Below are positions 8,210-14,353 of a stretch of 29,637 nt of DNA, piece after piece. The notes under the pieces were generated by a model. That model did no database searches and had not been told where the DNA came from. It saw nothing but the letters and a program-made list of their open reading frames with translations. Location of the stretch: NCBI GenBank assembly GCA_964444825.1, contig CAYUIS010000057.1:1-29637 (forward strand). Reading direction: 5' to 3'. The DNA comes from CAYUIS01 sp964444825 (GTDB lineage: Bacteria > Chloroflexota > Anaerolineae > B4-G1). Both the position numbers and the translations under genes were made by a program. Each line of letters opens with the position of its first letter. Positions within the stretch are counted from its first letter, which is position 1.

Positions 8210-8683
8210 ATAAGGCTCCTTAAGAGGAATTGGAGATTTACGGATTCGAGATTCTCTTGGACACAAGCAGATCACGAGTTTCGGAACCAGGACGCAGATT
8301 AACGCCGATATTTGCGCCCTTTTCCACGAAAACCTGCATGAATCTGTGTTCCAAAAGAATAGGCCAGATTTGCCAGACTCGGCAGATACAGATTTCGGAC
8401 GTCAGAGGTCTCGGAAGGTGATATTGGCAGCAAAATCGCTTTGACTATGCCCATTTTTCGCCGGCAAAGGCGCTCTTGGAAGACCCCCGAGGTCTTGTCG
8501 TCGTAGCGTTTTAGATCTACCGAGACTCAGAGACTTGCAGATAGTCTCAAGTGTGGCCAAGCACATAATTCAGGACTAGGTCGATACTTGACCCGTCAAT
8601 CTTGAATCTTCCCTGCCTATAGAACCAGAGCCTTGCGAAGGCTTTCTCGAACACCTTCGCAAGGCTCATTCGTTGACCAGGTT
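8210..8683. other. 474-bp intergenic region with patchwork of short repeats
   Basis: No credible gene is visible between the transporter lipoprotein and ATPase genes. The stretch holds an imperfect inverted repeat (GGACGCAGATT at 8290-8300 against AATCTGTGTTCC at 8341-8352) of a kind widely dispersed in environmental bacterial genomes. It also holds a small AAGACC/GGTCTT hairpin (8480-8496), a GAGACT/AGTCTC pair around 8523-8548, and the strong 14-bp hairpin at 8628-8667. I found no convincing promoter for the ATPase gene. Confidence 0.6.
8628..8667 (-). terminator. Strong hairpin after transporter lipoprotein gene
   Basis: A perfect 14-bp stem (GAGCCTTGCGAAGG with its complement) and 12-base loop lies 17 bases beyond the lipoprotein stop codon. 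No clear T-run follows on the minus strand, so it may be a partial terminator or an mRNA 3'-end stabiliser. Either would raise binding-protein expression above that of the membrane components. Confidence 0.65.
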
Positions 8684-9883
8684 TTATTCAGGCAGTTCGG
8701 CGGTGATGCCTTCAGCCCACCACTTCATGCAGTATTCGCACCCCAGCCCATATTCAGGGAATGCGTCCAAGTCAACCTGTTCCAGCGCTTTGCCCTCCGG
8801 GACGATCAAGTTGCCCTGATTGTCGTTGATGGGACCGGAGAAAACATCAAAGCGGGTGAACTCGCCGGCCAATGTTTGCGCCATCAGGTCCCGTACTTCC
8901 TGAATGACCTCAGGGGGCAACTCGGCCACACCGGACGTGAGTTCCTCGCCCTCCATAAAGCCATACAGACCCAGGCCACCGGTATCGGCGTCAAAGTATT
9001 CCCAACCCGGCGTGTAGGTGCCGTCAATGACGCCCTGGGCGATTTCGGCATAGATCGGACCCCAGACCCAGTAGGGGGCGGTCAGGCAGGCATCCACCTT
9101 GCAGGAGCCGTACCAGTCGTAGGTCACGCCCCACTTGCCCTTTTCCTGGGCCACATCGGCCACGGCCGGCGTGTCGGCCCCGGTGAAGACGACCTGCGCC
9201 CCGGCGTCAAAGAGCGATGCAGCCGCATCTTTCTCAATGATCGGGTCATGCCAGGTGTTGATCCAGCGCACGTCCATCGTACATTCGGGGCAGGTCTTTC
9301 TCATGCCCAATGCGATGGCATTGCCCAGCCGGATCTCTTCAGGGATGGGGAAAGTGGCCATATAGCCCAACTTTGGGTTGCCGTCCATCTTGGCGCGCGC
9401 TCCGGCCAGCATCCCGGCCAGGTACTTCATGTTTTCCATAGCGCCCATCAGGTTGCCAAAGTTCTCCGTGTTGGACTTGATGCCGGTGAGGTGGATGTAC
9501 ATGATGTCGGGGAACTCGCCGGCCACGATCTCCATAGGATCCATAAAGCCAAAGGACGTACCAAAGATCAGGTCAAATCCCTTGCGCGAGAGGCTGCGAA
9601 AGACCTGCTCTGATTCGGAGCCTTCGGGCACGTTTTCGATGTAGGCTGTGTGGACATTGGGAACATTCTCCTCAACGTACTCCAGCCCTTCGTAGTGAGC
9701 CTGGCTCCAGCCTCCGTCATCGTGGGGGCCGATGAGCACCATGGCCACGTTGAATTTGCCCTCTTCGATTGCGGGGATGGCAAAGCCACCCTCGATGGTT
9801 TCTTCCGACGCCGGACCGCAGGCGCTCAACATCAGGGTCAGGATGATCGGAACGACCAAAAGCCATCTTACTTTTGTGGACAT
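8684..9883 (-). CDS. BMP-family (PnrA-like) substrate-binding lipoprotein
   Basis: A 399-residue lipoprotein and the receptor of the ABC importer. The signal peptide (MSTKVRWLLVVPIILTLML) ends in lipobox LSAC, placing the lipid-modified cysteine at residue 22. The mature part has the BMP/PnrA pattern: FNVAMVLIGPHDDGGWSQAH near the start, later LIFGTSFGFMDPM, then ARAKMDGNPKLGYMATFPIP. The ATG at 9883 has GGAGG nine bases upstream; a start 16 codons earlier is less likely. Family members bind purine nucleosides (PnrA, Med, BmpA), while a few bind other ligands. Aromatic residues are present in the mature part, but specificity cannot be read without a structure. Expression is probably set by the distant GntR promoter or an unseen internal one. 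Confidence 0.93.
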   Translation of the reverse strand: MSTKVRWLLVVPIILTLMLSACGPASEETIEGGFAIPAIEEGKFNVAMVLIGPHDDGGWSQAHYEGLEYVEENVPNVHTAYIENVPEGSESEQVFRSLSRKGFDLIFGTSFGFMDPMEIVAGEFPDIMYIHLTGIKSNTENFGNLMGAMENMKYLAGMLAGARAKMDGNPKLGYMATFPIPEEIRLGNAIALGMRKTCPECTMDVRWINTWHDPIIEKDAAASLFDAGAQVVFTGADTPAVADVAQEKGKWGVTYDWYGSCKVDACLTAPYWVWGPIYAEIAQGVIDGTYTPGWEYFDADTGGLGLYGFMEGEELTSGVAELPPEVIQEVRDLMAQTLAGEFTRFDVFSGPINDNQGNLIVPEGKALEQVDLDAFPEYGLGCEYCMKWWAEGITAELPE

Positions 9884-10015
9884 TTTTCTTTTCCTCCAAG
9901 GTGATCTAGTGGATAAACGGTCAATACTCAAGGTTCAGATTGTGAGTGCCTATTCTCGGGGTTTCACCTCCTCTCACGCCTTACATCTTACGCCACATTA
10001 AACTACTGCCCAAAA

Positions 10016-10969
10016 CTATGAGCAGACAATCCAGGTGCCAGTTTTCCCATCCAGCGCGTTTGCGATGTTGGGCGGGTCGGTGATAAGGGCCTTGCCGTCC
10101 GGATATGCCTCCAGGAAAGAGAGCACCGCCTCGATCTTGGGTCCCATACTGCCAGGCTTGAAATGGCCCTCGGCCGCATATTCGCGGGCTTCCTCAGCCG
10201 TCATCTCGTCCAGCCATTGCTGGTTCGGCTCGTTAAAGTGGATGGCCACTTGAGATACGGCGGTGGAGATGAGGAACAGGTCCACTTTGAGCTCCTGCGC
10301 CAGCAGACTGGTCGCCCGGTCCTTGTCAATCACTGCTCGCGTCCCGACCAGGTTCCCATTCTCGTCCTCGATCACCGGGATGCCGCCGCCGCCGACAGCG
10401 ATGACGATAAACCCCTCATCCACCAGGGTGCGGATGGCCTCCAATTCCACGATCCTGAGCGGGATAGGGGACGCAATGACGCGTCGCCAACCCCGTCCTG
10501 CGTCCTCAACCACACGCCAGCCGTCGTCCTCGAACTTGCTCGCATCCTCCTGTGTGGTAAAGCCGCCTATTCCCTTGCTAGGGTTCTGGAAACCGGGGTC
10601 GTCCCGATCCACCAATACCTGCGTTACAACGGTGACAATCGGCCGGTCGATCCCACGTCGTTTGAACTCGTTGCCCAGTGCCTGGGCGATCATGTAGCCG
10701 ATCGAGCCCTGGGTATCTGCGCCGATCAGATCAAGCGGCGTAGCGTGCACCTCGTGCGCGGCCAGCTCATTCCGGCGCAGGATAAAACCCACCTGCGGGC
10801 CGTTCCCGTGGGTGATGACCAGATTCCACCCGCGCTCAATCATATCGGCGACGTGCTTGCAGGTCTCTTGTACAGCGTTCCACTGGAACTCGACGCCCTC
10901 GTGTTCCTTGTCTAAAATGAGCGAGTTCCCGCCAATAGCGATGACGGCGGTCTTGCGATTCTTGTCCAT
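10016..10969 (-). CDS. arcC: Carbamate kinase
   Basis: A 317-residue amino-acid-kinase-fold enzyme that in catabolism makes ATP from carbamoyl phosphate and ADP, releasing ammonia and CO2. Family landmarks are AIGGNSL at 11-17, VITHGNGPQVG at about 52-62, the GADTQGSIGYMI stretch, the glycine-rich AVGGGGIPV, then AVIDKDRAT, with KPGSMGPKIEA near the C-terminus. Length matches the family. The start has GGAG five bases before ATG. It follows the two transcarbamylase genes, exactly where a phosphorolytic carbamoyl-transfer pathway needs it. No arginine deiminase gene is present, so the carbamoyl donor is probably not citrulline from that pathway. Confidence 0.95.
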   Translation of the reverse strand: MDKNRKTAVIAIGGNSLILDKEHEGVEFQWNAVQETCKHVADMIERGWNLVITHGNGPQVGFILRRNELAAHEVHATPLDLIGADTQGSIGYMIAQALGNEFKRRGIDRPIVTVVTQVLVDRDDPGFQNPSKGIGGFTTQEDASKFEDDGWRVVEDAGRGWRRVIASPIPLRIVELEAIRTLVDEGFIVIAVGGGGIPVIEDENGNLVGTRAVIDKDRATSLLAQELKVDLFLISTAVSQVAIHFNEPNQQWLDEMTAEEAREYAAEGHFKPGSMGPKIEAVLSFLEAYPDGKALITDPPNIANALDGKTGTWIVCS

Positions 10970-10996
10970 ATGTCTCCTTCTATCAATTCGGGACTC

Positions 10997-11038
10997 GTAG
11001 ATTCGTAGATTCGGGAATCTCCGAGTTTACGAATCTAC
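10997..11038 (-). repeat. Hairpin-forming repeat between transcarbamylase B and carbamate kinase
   Basis: GTAGATTCGTA at 10997-11007 is matched by its perfect 11-bp complement at 11028-11038, and several inner bases also pair. The left arm contains a direct repeat of CGTAGATT. It sits in a 105-bp gap inside the gene train and has no T-run, so it is more likely an mRNA-processing or stability element, or a dispersed repeat, than a terminator. Confidence 0.6.
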
Positions 11039-11074
11039 CAGTCGGCGAACTTGCCAACTAACAAACGGCTACAA

Positions 11075-12112
11075 CTACAGATTGCCCATCGTCAGGGCCA
11101 TCACCGCCTTCTGCACGTGCAACCGGTTTTCGGCGATGTCATAGATGGCAGAGCGAGGGCCGGAGGCCACCTCGTCGCTCACCTCGCTCCCCCGGTCTAC
11201 CGGCATCGGATGCGTAAAGATCCCATTGTCCGTCTGGGCCATACGCTCCGCCGTCGCCGTCCATCCCTGGTAGGCCATCGCCTTCTCGATCTCGGCCTGC
11301 TTTTGGAGCACGCCATCCTGGTACGCCGCCGCCGAGACCCAGTTGCGGGAATAGACGACGTGCGCGCCCTGATAGCCACTGTCGGCGTCGTGGACCACCT
11401 CAAAGTCATTGCCATTGGCGGCACAGTTCTGCTTTGTCCAATCGATCACCTCCGGGTCCAGGTCATATCCCTCCGGATGGGCAACCGTGACGTGCATGCC
11501 CAGGCGAGAGGCGATGAGCAGCGCGGCCTGCACCGAGCACCACGAACGGGCCAGCGCGCCCGAGCCCCACGTGAGCAGGAACTTTTTTTCCCGCAGCCCC
11601 TCATAGTCCGGGCGCCCGGGACCCTCGCCGGTCCACTCCGCCCACCCCATCACGTCGGCCAACGCCTGGCACGGATGAAACCGGTCGTCCGCCATATTGA
11701 TGATGGGCACGCTTGACCACTTGGCGTACTCCAACAGCATCTCATCCCCTGCGCCATAGTAGGGGACCTTGTCCTCCAGAATGCGGATCCCGATACCGGC
11801 AACGTAACGGGCCATCACCTGGGCGGCGTCCTCGATCGTCTCACCGGCCTGCTTCTCCGTCTTGAAGCGACCCGCCGAGGGTGTCATAAACTGGGCGTGA
11901 CCGCCCAGCTCGGTGGCCGCCGCCTCGAAGGACAACCGCGTCCGCACCGAGGGATTGTAAAAGAACATCAGGAACGTCTGGTGTTCCAGCACCCTGGTCC
12001 ACCGGTCGGAGAAGCGATCCCGCTTCATCTTGGCGGCCAGATCCAACGCCGCCATCAACTCCTCGACCGACCAGTCCTGGGTGCAGATAAAATCACGTCC
12101 GTATAGGTCCAT
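11075..12112 (-). CDS. Knotted-type carbamoyltransferase B (acetylornithine/YgeW-like, unknown substrate)
   Basis: A 345-residue transcarbamylase. Carbamoyl-phosphate-binding motifs are conserved: SVRTR at 55-59 and HPCQALAD at 146-153. The C-terminal stretch (AENRLHVQKAVMAL) and VTVAHPEGYDLDPEV match the knotted N-acetylornithine/succinylornithine/YgeW branch rather than classical ornithine transcarbamylase. Two second-substrate regions depart from the family: the usual HCLP motif is HPMP (301-304), and the proline-rich loop is replaced by GSGALARSWCS (183-193). The amino substrate is therefore probably neither ornithine nor acetylornithine. It starts at ATG after AAGGAG and follows paralogue A by only 23 bases. 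A and B may form mixed trimers or act on successive intermediates. The family is certain, the reaction unknown. Confidence 0.85.
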   Translation of the reverse strand: MDLYGRDFICTQDWSVEELMAALDLAAKMKRDRFSDRWTRVLEHQTFLMFFYNPSVRTRLSFEAAATELGGHAQFMTPSAGRFKTEKQAGETIEDAAQVMARYVAGIGIRILEDKVPYYGAGDEMLLEYAKWSSVPIINMADDRFHPCQALADVMGWAEWTGEGPGRPDYEGLREKKFLLTWGSGALARSWCSVQAALLIASRLGMHVTVAHPEGYDLDPEVIDWTKQNCAANGNDFEVVHDADSGYQGAHVVYSRNWVSAAAYQDGVLQKQAEIEKAMAYQGWTATAERMAQTDNGIFTHPMPVDRGSEVSDEVASGPRSAIYDIAENRLHVQKAVMALTMGNL

Positions 12113-12135
12113 TGAAAGTCTCCTTACCCTCCCCC

Positions 12136-13200
12136 CTACCGCATCACTAACGACATCACAGCCTTCTGCACGTGCAGCCGGTTCTCAGCCTCATCAAACG
12201 CGGCGGAGCGCCAGCCGGACTCGGGATCGGTGTTGTCGATGACCTCGTCGTCCACTTCCCAATTCCGGTCCGCAGGTAGGCAGTGCATATAGATGGCGTT
12301 CGGATCGGCCAGTTCCATATACTCGCGGGTCGCCTTCCAATCCTTGTAGCTGTCAAATATCTTTTGCGTCTTTGCCTCGTCGTCCTCGCCCACGGGCGGC
12401 TTGAAGAACGGCGTCGCAGCCCACGCCTTGGGGTAGAGTACGTGTGCCCCTTCGGCCGCTCCCATAAAGTCGTCGGTCACCTCAAAGCTAGCCCCGTTCA
12501 TCTCTGCGTACTTTTCGCACGCCGCGATGACCTCCGGGTCCAGTGCCATCTCTGGCGGACAGGCCAGCACCGTATCGCAGCCCATCATGCTCGCGCCGAT
12601 GATGGCGCTCTGTGGCACGGCCCGCGGCTTGTGAACGCTGGGTGAATAGGCCCAGGACATGACGAACTTGGTGCCCTTAAAGGTCCCGAACTTTTCCTTG
12701 ACGGTCAGTACATCGGCCAGGGCCTGGAAGGGGTGGTACTTGTCACACTCCATGTTGAGCACGGGAATATCGGCCCAGTAGGCAAAGTTGCGGATCAGGT
12801 CGTTGGCCCCGCCATAGACCCAGTCCACGGGGTCGCCGTAGCAGCGGATGGCGATAGCGTTCCCCATACGGGCCAGCACCCGCGCCACGTCCGAGACCCG
12901 CTCTGTCGAGTAGGCCACCTCTTTGCCGGGCAGAGCCGGGGTATAGATCTTGCTCGGATCCAGGAAGTGAGCGTGGCCGCCCAACTGGGTCATCCCGGCC
13001 TCGAACGAGTTGCGGGTCCGCAGCGACTGGTTGTAGAACACCATAAACAGCGTCTTGGCCCGCAGGATGTGGTCGTGGAACTCGCCCAGCGCGTACCGGC
13101 GTTTCAGGTCCAGCGCCACGTCCAGGATGGTCTCGACTTCCTCCTTGCTCCATTCGAGCAAAGTGATAAAGTCACGTCCTCGGAATGTCTCGGTCTTCAT
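12136..13200 (-). CDS. Knotted-type carbamoyltransferase A (acetylornithine/YgeW-like)
   Basis: A 354-residue transcarbamylase and first enzyme gene after the regulator. Carbamoyl-phosphate motifs SLRTR (59-63) and HPFQALAD (156-163) are present. It keeps HCLP at 306-309 and has the proline loop SPSVHKPRAVPQS (186-198), in the position of the loop that contacts the acyl-amino substrate in acetylornithine transcarbamylase. The C-terminus EAENRLHVQKAVMSL is shared with paralogue B. Overall this is the knotted acetylornithine/succinylornithine/YgeW clade. Synthetic arginine enzymes of this clade are normally near arg genes; here the neighbours are carbamate kinase and an importer, which points to the catabolic, carbamoyl-phosphate-forming direction. 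Start: ATG with GGAGG upstream at slightly long spacing. Confidence 0.87.
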   Translation of the reverse strand: MKTETFRGRDFITLLEWSKEEVETILDVALDLKRRYALGEFHDHILRAKTLFMVFYNQSLRTRNSFEAGMTQLGGHAHFLDPSKIYTPALPGKEVAYSTERVSDVARVLARMGNAIAIRCYGDPVDWVYGGANDLIRNFAYWADIPVLNMECDKYHPFQALADVLTVKEKFGTFKGTKFVMSWAYSPSVHKPRAVPQSAIIGASMMGCDTVLACPPEMALDPEVIAACEKYAEMNGASFEVTDDFMGAAEGAHVLYPKAWAATPFFKPPVGEDDEAKTQKIFDSYKDWKATREYMELADPNAIYMHCLPADRNWEVDDEVIDNTDPESGWRSAAFDEAENRLHVQKAVMSLVMR

Positions 13201-13253
13201 ATGTGAACTTACCTCCTCAAAAAGAAATTATGGGTACCGATCTGGATACTACC

Positions 13254-13994
13254 TCAACGACGCACAACGTGGAAACGGAACAGATCAGGCAAAAAGTAGT
13301 TGTAGGAGAACCCGATGGGCACGTTGTCGTCGGTGAACAACGTTTCGGTCATCAGCAGCAAGGCCTGGCCCGGCGCCACCTCCAACTGCTCCGCCAGCAG
13401 CGCGTCCGCGTTGGTCGCCGTGATCTGAGCCAGCGCTTCGTGCACCTGGATCCCCTGACCATTGGTCGCCAGCAGGTCGAGGACTGAGCCGCTGAAGGAC
13501 ACGTCCAGGCGGTCTGCTGGCAGGAGGGACGCCGGGCTGTAGTCGACGAGATAAGCGGCCGGCCTGCGCTTGACGACGATGGTTCGTCGCACGCAGGTGA
13601 GCGATATCCCTGGCGCGACGTTCAGCCGCGCCGCCAGCTCTTCGGTGGCCGGCTTTTGTTCCACGCTCAGACCCCGCATCCGCGTCGTGATCCCCTGCCG
13701 GGTGGCCAGCCCCAGCACGCTCTCGAGACGTTCCAGCCCGCTCTCCAAAAAGCTCTCTTGTTCGGCTGCGACAAAGGTGCCCACCCCGTGCCGGCGCACG
13801 ACGAGACCTTCCTGCTCCAGGTGGAGCAGCGCCTCCCGCAAGGTGGGGCGAGACACCCCTAGCTCGGCGGCCAGGTCAACTTCAGAGGGCAGTTGCTCGC
13901 CGGGCTGATAGATCCCGTCCGCGATCAGATTGAGCAGGTGCTCCTGCACCTGCAGATGTAGTGGCGTTCTGTTGAGCTTGAGTCGGGGATGCAT
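13254..13994 (-). CDS. GntR-family regulator with UTRA domain (HutC subfamily)
   Basis: A 246-residue repressor-type regulator. Residues ~8-75 are the GntR winged helix-turn-helix, with the signature QLPSEVDLAAELGVSRPTLR followed by ALLHLEQEGLVVRRHGVGTFV. Residues ~100-245 are a UTRA ligand-binding domain as in HutC/FarR, with recurrent features such as RRPAAYLVDYSPASLLP and a final FSYNYFLPDLFRFHVVRR. It is the first gene of the minus-strand train, driven by a consensus promoter with a candidate operator in its leader. It probably represses itself and the catabolic genes until an imported compound or intermediate binds. The ligand is unknown. Confidence 0.93.
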   Translation of the reverse strand: MHPRLKLNRTPLHLQVQEHLLNLIADGIYQPGEQLPSEVDLAAELGVSRPTLREALLHLEQEGLVVRRHGVGTFVAAEQESFLESGLERLESVLGLATRQGITTRMRGLSVEQKPATEELAARLNVAPGISLTCVRRTIVVKRRPAAYLVDYSPASLLPADRLDVSFSGSVLDLLATNGQGIQVHEALAQITATNADALLAEQLEVAPGQALLLMTETLFTDDNVPIGFSYNYFLPDLFRFHVVRR

Positions 13995-13999
13995 TATAC

Positions 14000-14015
14000 C
14001 ATCAGTTGTTTGATG
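14000..14015. promoter_or_regulatory. Candidate GntR operator (CATCA-N6-TGATG)
   Basis: A short inverted repeat with five-base perfect arms lies between the predicted start of the gntR transcript (about 14026) and its ATG (13994). That position would allow autorepression. HutC-type regulators bind such short palindromes, but the match is brief and no second copy was found. Confidence 0.35.
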
Positions 14016-14032
14016 TCTTACGTCTGACCTCT

Positions 14033-14061
14033 ATTATACACCAATCCGCCCCCTCTGTCAA
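14033..14061 (-). promoter_or_regulatory. Consensus sigma-70-type promoter of gntR train
   Basis: On the minus strand the -35 TTGACA (14056-14061) and -10 TATAAT (14033-14038) are both perfect, with an ideal 17-bp spacer. Transcription should start near 14026, leaving a ~32-base leader before the gntR ATG. A promoter this strong would be expected to need repression, which fits the regulator gene directly downstream. Confidence 0.85.
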
Positions 14062-14074
14062 TCGGTTGCGCGAC

Positions 14075-14104
14075 TTGACAACTCTACCCCTTCTCCGGTA
14101 TCAT
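14075..14104 (+). promoter_or_regulatory. Divergent sigma-70-type promoter, probably giving a leaderless mRNA
   Basis: TTGACA (14075-14080), an 18-bp spacer and TATCAT (14099-14104) precede the ATG at 14114 by only nine bases. The expected start at about 14110-14112 gives a transcript that begins at or within a few bases of the start codon, and no ribosome site is present. Confidence 0.7.
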
Positions 14105-14113
14105 ACACCCACG

Positions 14114-14353
14114 ATGAAAACCGAACATCGCCAACCCACCCTGCCCGATCTCGACCCCTACGCCGGGCGCTGGGTCGCCCTCGTGCGCGGGCGGGTGACC
14201 GGCGTCGGGTGGACGGCTCAAGAGGCCCGCCGCGCTGCCAAGCGGAACCGTGCCAAGGACGAGCCTTGCCTGGTCTTTGTGCCGCTCGTAGAGGTTGACG
14301 ACATAGAGCCACAGGAACGAGAACCGATCGATGACGACCCTCCATCTGCCTGA
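14114..14353 (+). CDS. Small DUF5678-like protein
   Basis: A 79-residue protein. The core YAGRWVALVRGRVTGVGWTA followed by an Ala/Arg/Lys-rich helix and CLVFVPLVEV resembles the DUF5678-type family of short bacterial and archaeal proteins, whose function is unknown. An in-frame extension of 36 codons exists upstream, but the promoter at 14075-14104 lies inside it, so the ATG at 14114 is preferred. Its last 23 bases overlap the start of the nucleotidyltransferase gene in another frame, making translational coupling likely. The acidic C-terminal tail (REPIDDDPPSA) may be only a consequence of that overlap. Confidence 0.65.
   Translation: MKTEHRQPTLPDLDPYAGRWVALVRGRVTGVGWTAQEARRAAKRNRAKDEPCLVFVPLVEVDDIEPQEREPIDDDPPSA

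Noticed and set aside
8480..8496. AAGACC/GGTCTT hairpin as a terminator
   Set aside because: The stem is only six base pairs with no T-run on either strand.
8633..9613. Plus-strand open frame of 326 codons opposite the BMP lipoprotein
   Set aside because: The minus strand encodes a full lipoprotein with signal peptide, lipobox and ribosome site. The plus frame has none of these and is a shadow.
13993..13998. Second TATAAT on the minus strand overlapping the gntR start codon
   Set aside because: It would start transcription inside gntR and lacks a -35 match at 17 bp. The upstream element pair at 14033-14061 is far better.
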